A stretch of 22,330 bases of DNA from Lachnospiraceae bacterium UBA3774 (GCA_002369255.1 DFFO01000041.1:1-22330); one strand, 5' to 3'; counted from the first letter of the stretch, positions 7,006-15,361 are shown. Notes: generated from the letters alone by a model not told the origin. Made by a program: numbers and translations.

Positions 7006-8428
7006 TAAAGTAGTAGGAAGTATTTCGGAAGTTATCAAAAAAGCCGGCTTAAAGGACGGGATGACGATCTCTTTCCATCATCATCTTCGTAACGGCGATT
7101 ATCTGCTCAACATGGTGCTTGACGAAGCCGCAAAGCAGGGCATAAAAGATCTGACTCTTCATGCCTCATCCATTTTCGAGTGCCATGAGCCGCTTATAGA
7201 GCATATCAAAAACGGCGTGGTTACTCAGATCATGTGTAACTATATGTCAAAGACTGTCGGAAGCGCGATAGCTTCCGGCATAATGGAAAAACCCGTTATT
7301 TTCCGTTCGCACGGAAGCCGCCCCGGCGATATCTGCAACGGCAAAACGCATATCGATATCGCATTTATCGGCGCGCCCACGTCTGACGTGATGGGCAACT
7401 GCACCGGAAAACGCGGAAAGACGCGCTTTGGTTCGATGGGATATGCCATGGCTGACGCGGAACACGCAGACACGGTCGTAGTCATCACTGACAATCTCGT
7501 GGAATATCCGATGCTCGGCGCTTCGATCACCGAAGATTTTGTGGACTACGTCGTAGAAGTCGAGTCCATAGGCGATCCCGAAGGAATCATGTCGGGAACT
7601 ACTGCGATCACGCGTGACCCTGTAAGACTTCGCATGGCTCAGATGGCCGTAAAATGCATAGAAGCGGCCGGACTTTTGGAAGACGGTATGAGCTTTCAGA
7701 CGGGAGCGGGCGGAGCTACGCTTGCGGTTTCTGTCTATCTAAAAGAAAGAATGCTGAAAAAGGGTGTGGTCGGATCGTTTATCGTCGGCGGTATCACGTC
7801 ATATTCAGTAGATCTTCAGCAGAGCGGCTGCTTCAAAGCCCTTCTTGATGTTCAGTCGTTTGATACGGGCGCGGCGGCCGATCTTGAAACAAATCCGAAC
7901 CATATCGAAGTATCCGGCCGTCAGTATGCATCTGCGGTAGGAAAATCATCCTGCATGACCAGACTTGACTGTGCCATGCTTGGCGCCACCGAGATCGACG
8001 TTGATTTCAATGTAAACGTACATACCGATTCCACAGGAAATATCATGGGAGGATCCGGCGGACATACCGACATTGCCGAGCAGTGCCGTATGGCAGTTAT
8101 CATCGCCCCTCTTTTCAGAAACCGTCTTCCCATCATACTTGACCACGTAAGAGTAATCTCCACGCAGGGACAGTATGTTGATGTTCTTATCACAGAAAAG
8201 GGCGTAGCGGTAAACGAAAACGTTGTAAAAGAAAACCGCGTCAAGGATCTCAAAGCAAAATTTATCGCCGCCGGTATTCCCGTAGTTGATATTCACGAGC
8301 TTAAAAAAATGGCCGAAGAAATCTGCGGAATACCCAAATCCGCTCCGAAGGGAGATCGCGTCGTAGCCGAGGTTCTCGGTCATCGCGGAGAACACGTTGA
8401 TTATATATACAATGTTCCGAGGAGTTGA
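6998..8428 (+). CDS. citF: citrate/citramalate lyase alpha subunit (acyltransferase) CitF
   Basis: The 476-residue protein matches CitF, the transferase that exchanges the acetyl group on the carrier for the hydroxy acid, here probably citramalate. Family landmarks are DGMTISFHHHLRNGDYLLN close to the N-terminus, FRSHGSRPGDICNGKTHIDIAFIGAP, SFQTGAGGATLAVSVYL, and GNIMGGSGGHTDIA with VISTQGQYVDVLITEKGVAVN near the C-terminus. Typical CitF is near 510 residues and has about 40-50 residues before the first conserved block; here the block starts near residue 23, so that extension is missing. A TTG start at 6971 would add only nine residues. ATG 6998 overlaps the end of citE by eight bases and is preceded by AAAGGAG. 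Confidence 0.93.
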   Translation: MIDKVVGSISEVIKKAGLKDGMTISFHHHLRNGDYLLNMVLDEAAKQGIKDLTLHASSIFECHEPLIEHIKNGVVTQIMCNYMSKTVGSAIASGIMEKPVIFRSHGSRPGDICNGKTHIDIAFIGAPTSDVMGNCTGKRGKTRFGSMGYAMADAEHADTVVVITDNLVEYPMLGASITEDFVDYVVEVESIGDPEGIMSGTTAITRDPVRLRMAQMAVKCIEAAGLLEDGMSFQTGAGGATLAVSVYLKERMLKKGVVGSFIVGGITSYSVDLQQSGCFKALLDVQSFDTGAAADLETNPNHIEVSGRQYASAVGKSSCMTRLDCAMLGATEIDVDFNVNVHTDSTGNIMGGSGGHTDIAEQCRMAVIIAPLFRNRLPIILDHVRVISTQGQYVDVLITEKGVAVNENVVKENRVKDLKAKFIAAGIPVVDIHELKKMAEEICGIPKSAPKGDRVVAEVLGHRGEHVDYIYNVPRS

Positions 8429-8439
8429 AAACCTTTACA

Positions 8440-9279
8440 ATGAGAGAGATAAGATCAGAAGAGCTTACGCGGGTCATCAAGCGTCTTTGCAAAGAAACCT
8501 GCTATTACCTTCCGGAAGACGTAAGAGCCTGCATTGAAAAAAACCGCAAAGAAGAGCCGTGGGCTCCCGCAGCGGAGATACTTGACAAGATAATCACCAA
8601 TTATCATATAGCAGAGGAAAACTCAGTGCCTATCTGCCAGGATACGGGCGTTGCATGCGTTTTTCTCGATATAGGTCAGGACGTTCATATTACCGGTGAT
8701 ATTGAGGCCGCCGTAAACAGGGGAGTATCAGAAGGGTATACTGAAGGATATCTTCGCAAGAGCGTTGTCAGCGATCCCATCGAAAGAAAGAACAGCGGCG
8801 ACAATACTCCGGCCATGATCTATTACAATATCGTTCCCGGAGACAAGCTTACCGTTACCGTTGCCCCCAAGGGCTTTGGCTCGGAAAATATGAGCCAGAT
8901 AAAAATGCTCAAGCCCGCGGACGGACTCGAGGGCGTAAAAGCCTTTATCTTAAAGGTCTGTGAGGAAGCAGGACCGAATCCCTGCCCGCCTGTCATTGTG
9001 GGCGTAGGTATCGGAGGAACGTTCGATAAAGCGGCTTATATGGCAAAAAGAGCGCTGCTGCGTCCTTTGGACGAGCCAAATCCCGACAGGTTTTACGCCG
9101 ATTTGGAGGAAGAACTTCGGGAAAAGATAAATGAAATGGGCGTCGGGCCTCAGGGCTTTGGCGGAAAGACTTATGCGTTAAAGGTCAATATCGAACATTA
9201 TGCAACGCATATAGCCGGTCTGCCGGTAGCGGTAAATATACAGTGTCATGTTGCAAGACACAAGACGGAGGTGATCTGA
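8440..9279 (+). CDS. class I fumarase-type hydratase, alpha subunit (probable mesaconase)
   Basis: The 279-residue protein is the alpha subunit of the two-subunit, iron-sulfur class I fumarase/L(+)-tartrate dehydratase family. Likely [4Fe-4S] ligands are Cys66 in PICQDTG, Cys182 in PNPCPP and Cys269 in NIQCHVA; GVGIGGTFDKAAYMAKRALL is a family signature. In the methylaspartate pathway this enzyme hydrates mesaconate to (S)-citramalate, and its position between citF and glutamate mutase supports that role; fumarase or tartrate dehydratase activity cannot be excluded from sequence. ATG 8440 gives the usual MREI start; a TTG at 8425 overlapping the citF stop is possible. GAGGAG lies at 8419-8424. 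Confidence 0.9.
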   Translation: MREIRSEELTRVIKRLCKETCYYLPEDVRACIEKNRKEEPWAPAAEILDKIITNYHIAEENSVPICQDTGVACVFLDIGQDVHITGDIEAAVNRGVSEGYTEGYLRKSVVSDPIERKNSGDNTPAMIYYNIVPGDKLTVTVAPKGFGSENMSQIKMLKPADGLEGVKAFILKVCEEAGPNPCPPVIVGVGIGGTFDKAAYMAKRALLRPLDEPNPDRFYADLEEELREKINEMGVGPQGFGGKTYALKVNIEHYATHIAGLPVAVNIQCHVARHKTEVI

Positions 9280-9280
9280 G

Positions 9281-9859
9281 ATGGCAAAACAAATAACCAT
9301 GCCGCTTACTCCCGAAGTTGCAAGGACTTTGAAGGCGGGAGACAGCGTTGAGATCACCGGCGTGATATATACCTCAAGGGACGCGGCGCACAAAAGATTT
9401 TGCGAAGCGCTTGACAAAGGCGATCCGCTCCCCGCTGATTTCAAAAACAGCGTCATCTACTTCGCCGGCCCCGCTCCCGCTATGCCGGGTCAGCCGATAG
9501 GCTCCGTGGGCCCCACGACCTCATACCGGATGGATCCTTATTCTCCAAGAATGATTCGGGAAGCGGGTCTTACGGGAATGATCGGAAAGGGAAAGAGAAG
9601 CCCGCAGGTCGTTGAAGCAATGAAAGAATGCGGCGCCGTTTATTTTGGAGCTATCGGAGGCTGCGCAGCCTTGCTTGCAAAGTGCGTCAAAAAGGCCGAA
9701 GTGATAGCATATGAGGACCTCGGAGCGGAAGCGGTCAGAAGACTTGAAGTCGAAAATCTCCCTGTCACCGTCATTATCGACTCCGAAGGGAACAATCTGT
9801 ATGAAATGGGTAAAGCCCGTTATTTAGCATCAAAACAAGCACACAAGGAGAGAACATGA
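9281..9859 (+). CDS. class I fumarase-type hydratase, beta subunit (probable mesaconase)
   Basis: The 192-residue protein is the partner of the preceding alpha subunit. It shows the beta-subunit pattern: LKAGDSVEITGVIYTSRDAAHKRF at residues about 17-40, YFAGPAPAMPGQPIGSVGPTTSYRMD, LIGKGKRS-like MIGKGKRSPQVVEAM, and GAIGGCAALLAK. The beta subunit helps form the active site for anti-addition of water. It starts one base after the alpha stop with GGAGGTG upstream, and ends in an ATGA overlap with glmS, so equal translation of both subunits is likely. The substrate is inferred to be mesaconate from the operon. Confidence 0.9.
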   Translation: MAKQITMPLTPEVARTLKAGDSVEITGVIYTSRDAAHKRFCEALDKGDPLPADFKNSVIYFAGPAPAMPGQPIGSVGPTTSYRMDPYSPRMIREAGLTGMIGKGKRSPQVVEAMKECGAVYFGAIGGCAALLAKCVKKAEVIAYEDLGAEAVRRLEVENLPVTVIIDSEGNNLYEMGKARYLASKQAHKERT

Positions 9860-10272
9860 AAAAAAAGACAATCGTAATCGGCGTTATCGGCAATGACGTA
9901 CACGCAGTCGGAAACAAGATCATGTACCGCGCGTTTACCGATGCCGGATTCAACGTCATCAATCTCGGCGTAACCGTAACTCAGGAAGAGTTTATCAGCG
10001 CCGCGATCGAATCAAATGCAGATGCTATTTTGGTATCGTCTCTCTACGGCCAGGGCGAGCTTGACTGCCGCGGCATGAGAGAAAAATGCGAGGAAGCCGG
10101 AATTCCGAATATCCTTCTTTACGTTGGCGGAAATATCGTTATCGGAAAGCAGGATTTTGAAAAGGTGGAACAGCGTTACCACGACATGGGCTTTGACCGT
10201 GCTTTTCCTCCGGGAACAGATCCCCAGGTGGATATAGACTGTCTGCATAAAGATCTGAAAATGGACGAATAA
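9856..10272 (+). CDS. glmS: glutamate mutase sigma (B12-binding) subunit
   Basis: The 138-residue protein is the small cobalamin-binding subunit of adenosylcobalamin-dependent glutamate mutase (also called MutS or MamA; not the glucosamine synthase GlmS). The B12 motif DVHAVG shows Asp14, His16 and Gly19; His16 is the residue that coordinates cobalt from below in this family. Later parts, SSLYGQGELDC and LYVGGNIVIGKQDF, match the Rossmann-like B12 domain and its GG motif. Length agrees with the clostridial protein (137). Together with GlmE it converts L-glutamate to (2S,3S)-3-methylaspartate. Translation is coupled to the previous gene by ATGA. Confidence 0.97.
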   Translation: MKKKTIVIGVIGNDVHAVGNKIMYRAFTDAGFNVINLGVTVTQEEFISAAIESNADAILVSSLYGQGELDCRGMREKCEEAGIPNILLYVGGNIVIGKQDFEKVEQRYHDMGFDRAFPPGTDPQVDIDCLHKDLKMDE

Positions 10273-10275
10273 TAT

Positions 10276-11748
10276 ATGAAACCCGTATTGCTCATAGATT
10301 TCGGAAGCACATATACCAAGATTACGGCAGTTGATGTGGAAGAGGAAAAACTTCTCGGAACGGCCTCTTCGTTTACGACTATTTTCACCGACATCAACGA
10401 AGGCCTTGAAAACGCCGTAAAGCTACTGGAACAAAAGACCGGGAAGCTTGAATTTGCTGAGCGCTATGCCTGCTCGTCGGCTGCCGGCGGACTGAAAATG
10501 ATCTCAAGCGGACTTGTTCCGGAGCTTACCGCGGAGGCCGCAAAGATGGCGTCTCTCGGCGCGGGCGCAAAAGTCATGAAGGTTTATTCCTTCAAGCTCA
10601 CGGAAGACGACGCGGATGAGATCAGGGCGGCAAAACCGGACATCATGCTTCTTGTCGGCGGAACAGACGGCGGCAACAGCGAGTGCATCATCCACAATGC
10701 CGGTGTGATAGCCGGGATAGAAGACGATTTCCCTGTTATCGTGGCCGGAAACCGGAATGCCGCAAGAGAATGTGAAAAGATCCTTTCTCCGACCCACAAG
10801 ACTTATATCTGTGAAAACGTAATGCCAAAGTTCGATCAGATCAATATCGAACCGACGCAAAAACAGATCAGGGATATATTTCTTGAACGTATCGTTACCG
10901 CAAAGGGTCTTTCAAAAGCGACCGATCTTATTTCCGGAATCGTAAATCCCACGCCTGCGGCAGTTATGAAAGGTATCAGACTGCTGGCGGAGGGAACGGC
11001 AGGAGAAGAAGGCATAGGCGAGCTTTTGGCCGTTGACGTAGGCGGGGCCACAACAGATATCTATACTATCTGCGACGGTCGTCCGACCAAGGGAAATACA
11101 GTATTTAAAGGCCTTCCCGAGCCGTATGCAAAACGTACCGTCGAAGGCGATATCGGCATGAGATACAGCATAAAAGGCATTGTCGAAGCAGCCGGCATTT
11201 CAAAGATCGCGGAGCTTTCGGGCATCCCGGTCGGCCGCTGTGAAGAAATGGTAGAGCACTTAAGCACTCATACCGACGAGGTACCCTGCGAGGATGACGG
11301 CGAATGGGCAAGACTGGATTATGCGCTGGCTTCCATGGCTATAGATACTGCGGTGGAAAGACATGCGGGTCATATATCTGAAGCATATACGCTGATGGGT
11401 CTTAGCTTTATACAAAACGGCAAGGACCTGAGCAATATCCACCGGATCGTTGTCACGGGAGGAAGCCTGATCCATACAAAAAAAACAGACGAGATCGCGG
11501 CTCATGCACTTTTTACGGCCGCATCGCCGTACAGTCTTCGTCCCGTAAGAGCGGATATCCTCGTGGATCGAAACTATATCATAGCCGCAATGGGACTGCT
11601 GTCGGAGCATTATCCGAAAGCCGCTCTTCATATCATGAAAAAAGAACTCGAGGATATGGGAACGGTGATCAGCCCAGATCTCGGAGCGCAAAAAGAAGAA
11701 AGTAAATTTGTTCCGGATATGAACGAAGGCTCATGTCACGGGTTTTAA
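10276..11748 (+). CDS. glmL: glutamate mutase reactivating factor-like ATPase GlmL (MutL)
   Basis: The 490-residue protein is an ASKHA-fold ATPase that regularly lies between the two glutamate mutase subunit genes. Phosphate-binding motifs are visible at both lobes: LLIDFGSTYTK (residues about 4-14) and LAVDVGGATTDIYT (about 253-266). An adenosine-type motif VVTGGSLIH occurs near residue 395. The family is thought to help replace damaged or inactive cobalamin in the mutase. ATG 10276 is three bases after the glmS stop; no Shine-Dalgarno sequence is seen, so it probably depends on coupling to glmS, giving less of this helper than of the catalytic subunits. Confidence 0.93.
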   Translation: MKPVLLIDFGSTYTKITAVDVEEEKLLGTASSFTTIFTDINEGLENAVKLLEQKTGKLEFAERYACSSAAGGLKMISSGLVPELTAEAAKMASLGAGAKVMKVYSFKLTEDDADEIRAAKPDIMLLVGGTDGGNSECIIHNAGVIAGIEDDFPVIVAGNRNAARECEKILSPTHKTYICENVMPKFDQINIEPTQKQIRDIFLERIVTAKGLSKATDLISGIVNPTPAAVMKGIRLLAEGTAGEEGIGELLAVDVGGATTDIYTICDGRPTKGNTVFKGLPEPYAKRTVEGDIGMRYSIKGIVEAAGISKIAELSGIPVGRCEEMVEHLSTHTDEVPCEDDGEWARLDYALASMAIDTAVERHAGHISEAYTLMGLSFIQNGKDLSNIHRIVVTGGSLIHTKKTDEIAAHALFTAASPYSLRPVRADILVDRNYIIAAMGLLSEHYPKAALHIMKKELEDMGTVISPDLGAQKEESKFVPDMNEGSCHGF

Positions 11749-11770
11749 CAAGATTTTGGAGGAGAGATAA

Positions 11771-13231
11771 ATGGAGATAAGAAACAGAAAGCTTTCCGAC
11801 GCTGAATTTGAAGCGGAAAGAAAAGAGGTGCTTGCGACCTGGCATACCGGAAAAGAAGTTGATCTGGACGACGCCTTTGCTTACCAGAAGACTCTTACCG
11901 GCGACCTTCGCTTCGGCGACAAGCTGCTTGCGGCAAAAAAGGAAAGACGTACCCTGATCCAGCCGCGTGCAGGCGTGCCGGTTCTTGACGAGCATATAAA
12001 ACTGATGCAGTATCTTGAAAAATACGGACACGTAGATCTGCTTCCTTCTACTATCGACTCATATACGCGTCTTAACAGCTATGACAAAGCCGAAGAAGGA
12101 CTCAAGCAGTCTATTCTTGAGGGTCGCGCTCTGATGAACGGCTTCCCCGCTGTAAACCACGGTGTTTACAAGTGCCGTCATCTGGTCGAATCCGTTAAAA
12201 CGCCCCTGCAGGTTCGTCACGGTACGCCTGACGCCCGTCTGCTTGCCGAGATCACCTATGCGGCCGGTTTTACCTCATATGAAGGCGGCGGAATCTCATA
12301 CAACCTTCCTTACTGCAAAAAGATCCCGCTTGAACATACCATAAAGACTTGGCAGTACGTTGACCGTCTTACGGGTCTCTATGAGGAAAACGGAATATCC
12401 ATAAACCGCGAGCCTTTCGGACCGCTTACAGGTACTCTTGTTCCGCCCGCCATTTCTCATGCGGTTGCCGTAATTGAGGCGCTTCTTGCCGCCGAGCAGG
12501 GCGTAAAGAACATTACCGTCGGATACGGACAGTGCGGAAACATAACCCAGGACGTTGCAGCCATCCTGACGCTTCAGGAGCTTACTGAGGACTATCTTGA
12601 TATGTTCGGATTCCATGACGTTGAAGTTACTACGGTTCTTCATGAGTGGATGGGAGGCTTCCCCGAAGACGAGGCACAGGCCTTTGGCGTTATTTCTCTC
12701 GGAGCCGCCTGCGCAGGTCTTTCAAAGGCCACAAAGGTTATCGTAAAGAGCCCTCACGAAGCTGTCGGTATTCCTACGATGGAAGCAAACGCTCAGGGCT
12801 GCCGCTGCACAAAGCAGGTAATAAACATGCTTTATGAGCAGGAGTATTCATCAAAAGACCTTGAAGTTGAAAAATATATGATCAAAAACGCTACGCGTGC
12901 GATCCTTGAAAAGTGCTACGAACTCGGAGACGGAGACTGGGCTCTCGGAGCCTGCCGCGGCGTAGAAACAGGCGCGCTTGACGTTCCGTTTGCTCCTTGC
13001 GCCGCAAACGCAGGTCTCATGCTTCCCGCCCGTGATAATGAGGGCGCGGTGCGCATCCTCGATCCCGGCAACCTGCCTTTCGATCAGGAGACAAAAGACT
13101 TCCACAGAAGAAAGATGGAAGAGCGCGCAAGATATGAAAACAGACCTGTTCACTTCAACATGGTTGTTGACGATATTTATGCGATCGGACGCGGCCGTCT
13201 CGTAGGTCGTCCCGGAATGAGAGATATTTAA
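11771..13231 (+). CDS. glmE: glutamate mutase epsilon (catalytic) subunit
   Basis: The 486-residue protein is the TIM-barrel subunit of glutamate mutase (also MutE/MamB), which binds glutamate and performs the radical carbon-skeleton rearrangement with adenosylcobalamin held by GlmS. Family stretches include FTSYEGGGISYNLPYCKKIPLE, REPFGPLTGTLVPPAISHAV, GYGQCGNITQDVAA and EANAQGCRCTKQ; each matches the known protein in order and spacing. Length is that of the family (483-486). ATG 11771 has GGAGGAGA upstream. The gene is followed 53 bases later by mal with no terminator. Confidence 0.97.
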   Translation: MEIRNRKLSDAEFEAERKEVLATWHTGKEVDLDDAFAYQKTLTGDLRFGDKLLAAKKERRTLIQPRAGVPVLDEHIKLMQYLEKYGHVDLLPSTIDSYTRLNSYDKAEEGLKQSILEGRALMNGFPAVNHGVYKCRHLVESVKTPLQVRHGTPDARLLAEITYAAGFTSYEGGGISYNLPYCKKIPLEHTIKTWQYVDRLTGLYEENGISINREPFGPLTGTLVPPAISHAVAVIEALLAAEQGVKNITVGYGQCGNITQDVAAILTLQELTEDYLDMFGFHDVEVTTVLHEWMGGFPEDEAQAFGVISLGAACAGLSKATKVIVKSPHEAVGIPTMEANAQGCRCTKQVINMLYEQEYSSKDLEVEKYMIKNATRAILEKCYELGDGDWALGACRGVETGALDVPFAPCAANAGLMLPARDNEGAVRILDPGNLPFDQETKDFHRRKMEERARYENRPVHFNMVVDDIYAIGRGRLVGRPGMRDI

Positions 13232-13284
13232 ATAAAATACAGAGCTTGAAGATACCTATCAAGCGGAAAAAGGAGAATATTATT

Positions 13285-14538
13285 ATGAAGATTGTAGATG
13301 TTGTATGTTCACCCGGACGCACAGGCTTCTACTTTGATGACCAGAGAGCCATCAAAAAAGGCGCGGGTCATGATGGCGTGTTTTATGTCGGAGAGACAGT
13401 GACCGAAGGATTTACGCAGATCCGTATGCCCGGTGAAGCTATTTCCGTTCAGATCATTCTTGAAGACGGCCAGATAGCTTTCGGCGATTGCGCCGCGGTT
13501 CAGTATTCGGGAGCTGGCGGAAGAGATCCCCTTTTCCTTGCCAAGGATTTTATTCCCGTGATCGACAAATATATCAAGCCTACCCTTATCGGCAAGGAAG
13601 CAAAGGATTTCCGCAAGCTTGCAGCTGATATGGAAGCTATTACGGTAGATGGAAAGAGACTTCATACCGCTATCCGCTACGGTGTTTCTCAGGCGCTTCT
13701 TGATGCTGTAGCAAAAGCGCAGCACAAGCTTATCTGCGAAGTCGTAGCAGAAGAGTACGGATGTGAAGTATCCGAAACGCCCATAGACATCTTCACCCAG
13801 TCGGGCGACGACAGATATGACGGATCTGATAAGATGATCATCAAAGGTGCGCAGGTGCTTCCTCACGCGCTTATAAACAACGTAGAAACAAAGCTCGGAC
13901 CCAAGGGCGAACTTCTTGAAAAGTACGTTGAGTGGCTTCGCAACCGTATCCTTAAATGGAGAAGCGACGAAAGCTATCAGCCGGTATTTCATATCGACGT
14001 TTACGGAACCATCGGCGCGGCGTTTGGAAACAACAACTACACAGCCATGGCTGATTATATCCAAAAGCTCGAAGAGATCGCAAAGCCCTTCAAGCTTCGT
14101 ATTGAAGGACCTATGGACTGCGACACCGACCGCGAGACTCAGATGATCGCGCTTGCGGGACTTACCGCTGAGCTTGACCGCCGCGGCTCTACCGTAGAGC
14201 TTGTTGCCGACGAGTGGTGCAATACCTTTGATGACGTAAAATACTTTACCGACAATCATGCGGGTCATATGGTTCAGATAAAGACCCCGGATCTTGGCGG
14301 TATCAACAATACCATCGAAGCGGTTCTTTATTGCAAAGCTCACGGAATGGGCGCTTACCAGGGCGGTACCTGCAACGAGACCGACCGCTCCGCTCAGGTG
14401 CTTACACAGTGCGCGCTGGCTACTCAGCCCACCCAGATCCTGGCCAAACCCGGTATGGGCGTTGACGAAGGCTTTATGATCGTTTACAACGAGATGCAAA
14501 GAGCCCTTGCCATACTCAAGGCCAAAAAACAGAAATAA
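13285..14538 (+). CDS. mal: methylaspartate ammonia-lyase
   Basis: The 417-residue protein is an enolase-superfamily lyase that removes ammonia from 3-methylaspartate to give mesaconate. It starts KIVDVVCSPGRTGFYFDDQ as in Clostridium tetanomorphum. Catalytic residues can be placed: His194 in VLPHALINN, metal ligands Asp238 in HIDVYG, Glu274 in IEGPMD and Asp309 in ADEWCN, and Lys333 in QIKTPDLGG; these match His194, Asp238, Glu273, Asp307 and Lys331 of the studied enzyme within two residues. ATG 13285 has AAAAAGGAG upstream and fits the family start; an upstream in-frame start at 13246 would add 13 unlike residues. It closes the operon and is followed by a strong terminator. Confidence 0.97.
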   Translation: MKIVDVVCSPGRTGFYFDDQRAIKKGAGHDGVFYVGETVTEGFTQIRMPGEAISVQIILEDGQIAFGDCAAVQYSGAGGRDPLFLAKDFIPVIDKYIKPTLIGKEAKDFRKLAADMEAITVDGKRLHTAIRYGVSQALLDAVAKAQHKLICEVVAEEYGCEVSETPIDIFTQSGDDRYDGSDKMIIKGAQVLPHALINNVETKLGPKGELLEKYVEWLRNRILKWRSDESYQPVFHIDVYGTIGAAFGNNNYTAMADYIQKLEEIAKPFKLRIEGPMDCDTDRETQMIALAGLTAELDRRGSTVELVADEWCNTFDDVKYFTDNHAGHMVQIKTPDLGGINNTIEAVLYCKAHGMGAYQGGTCNETDRSAQVLTQCALATQPTQILAKPGMGVDEGFMIVYNEMQRALAILKAKKQK

Positions 14539-14555
14539 TCGTCTTTAAACGATAC

Positions 14556-14590
14556 GCGGGACTCTTTTACGGAGTCCCGCTGTTGCTGTT
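14556..14590 (+). terminator. terminator of the methylaspartate operon
   Basis: A perfect 9-bp stem (GCGGGACTC at 14556-14564 with GAGTCCCGC at 14572-14580) with a 7-base loop is followed by the moderately T-rich TGTTGCTGTT. It lies 18 bases after the mal stop. Confidence 0.8.
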
Positions 14591-14611
14591 AAAAAAAGGT
14601 TGTGGTATAAA
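14583..14611 (+). promoter_or_regulatory. probable promoter of the cysteine-rich protein gene
   Basis: TTGCTG (14583-14588) and TATAAA (14606-14611) are 17 bases apart. The -35 element sits in the tail of the mal terminator, so this small gene appears to be a separate unit. The expected start is near 14618, about 20 bases before the start codon. Confidence 0.45.
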
Positions 14612-14636
14612 AAAGCTGATAAAAGAGGTGCCTGCT

Positions 14637-14912
14637 ATGGAAAACAGCTTTAAATTCTTTTCAAACAAGGACTGCCGTTTTTTTCCCTGTCATGAAACGG
14701 ATGATCCCGACAACTTCAACTGTCTTTTCTGTTACTGCCCGTTATATGCGCTCGGTGAAAACTGCGGCGGAAATTTCAGATATGACAAATACGGAATATG
14801 CAAGGATTGCTCACAGTGCTATCTGCCGCACAATCCGAAATCCTATGAATATATCATCGGAAAATATGATGAGATAATGGCTCTCGCTGCAAAAAAGAAA
14901 GAAGGAGAGTAA
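14637..14912 (+). CDS. cysteine-rich small domain protein (putative metal-binding)
   Basis: The 91-residue protein has nine cysteines, at 13, 18, 29, 32, 34, 43, 55, 58 and 61, in pairs such as CLFCYC and CKDCSQC, a layout suited to zinc or an iron-sulfur cluster. It resembles the 'cysteine-rich small domain' family (Pfam PF04071 as I recall it). From memory, this domain is found as stand-alone proteins and attached to some corrinoid-synthesis enzymes such as CobD; that link is not shown here, but it would suit the neighbouring B12-dependent operon. ATG 14637 is preceded by AGAGGTG; an upstream TTG start would run back into the promoter region. No membrane segment or signal peptide is seen. 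Confidence 0.75.
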   Translation: MENSFKFFSNKDCRFFPCHETDDPDNFNCLFCYCPLYALGENCGGNFRYDKYGICKDCSQCYLPHNPKSYEYIIGKYDEIMALAAKKKEGE

Positions 14913-14930
14913 AGCGGAATTTTTTTGCAT

Positions 14931-14967
14931 AAAAAATCCGGGATCTGTTTAAGACCCCGGTTTTTTT
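14931..14967. terminator. bidirectional terminator between the cysteine-rich gene and mscL
   Basis: CCGGGATCT (14938-14946) pairs with AGACCCCGG (14952-14960) with one mismatch. An A-run (14931-14936) lies on the left and a T-run (14961-14967) on the right, so the hairpin can end transcripts from both convergent sides. It lies between stops at 14912 (plus) and 14977 (minus). Confidence 0.8.
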
Positions 14968-14976
14968 ATCGCTTTT

Positions 14977-15360
14977 TTATTTGTTTGAAAGCAGATCTCT
15001 GATCTCGGTCAGAAGCTTTTCTTCGTTGCTGGGTTCGGGCTCTTCGGGGGCAGCCTCCTCTTCCTTGTGCATCTTGTTGAGCAGCTTGACGATAATGAAA
15101 AGAACGAGCGCCGTGATGATAAAGGTAATAATTGCCTGAATGACTGCGCCGAAATTAAGATATGCGTCGCCTACTTTAACAATAAGAGCGGTTGAAAGGT
15201 CGATCCCTCCGAGGATAAGACCGATCAGCGGGTTGATAAGATTGTCAACGACGCCGTTTACGATAGCCGTAAAAGCAGCGCCGATAACCATACCTACTGC
15301 CAAAGCAATCGCGTTTCCTCTGACTGCAAATTCCTTGAATTCGTTCAAAAACTTTTTCAT
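14977..15360 (-). CDS. mscL: large-conductance mechanosensitive channel MscL
   Basis: The 127-residue protein forms a pentameric membrane pore that opens under high membrane tension and releases solutes on osmotic downshock. It starts MKKFLNEFKEFAVRGNAIALAVGMVIGAAFTAIVNGVVDNLI, summarised here as a short N-terminal amphipathic helix and then TM1 (about residues 15-45). A periplasmic loop and TM2 follow (about 70-95, AIITFIITALVLFIIVKLL), then a charged cytoplasmic tail rich in Glu. The start ATG is one base after the argS stop, and its AAAGGAT binding site lies in the last codons of argS, so the genes are on one transcript. The gene ends before the bidirectional terminator. Confidence 0.95.
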   Translation of the reverse strand: MKKFLNEFKEFAVRGNAIALAVGMVIGAAFTAIVNGVVDNLINPLIGLILGGIDLSTALIVKVGDAYLNFGAVIQAIITFIITALVLFIIVKLLNKMHKEEEAAPEEPEPSNEEKLLTEIRDLLSNK

Positions 15361-15361
15361 G

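Noticed and set aside
13309..14499. Long minus-strand open frame (396 codons) opposite mal
   Set aside because: It lies wholly antisense to a gene with all catalytic residues in place, has no ribosome site or recognisable domain, and its composition is that of a mirror of biased codons.
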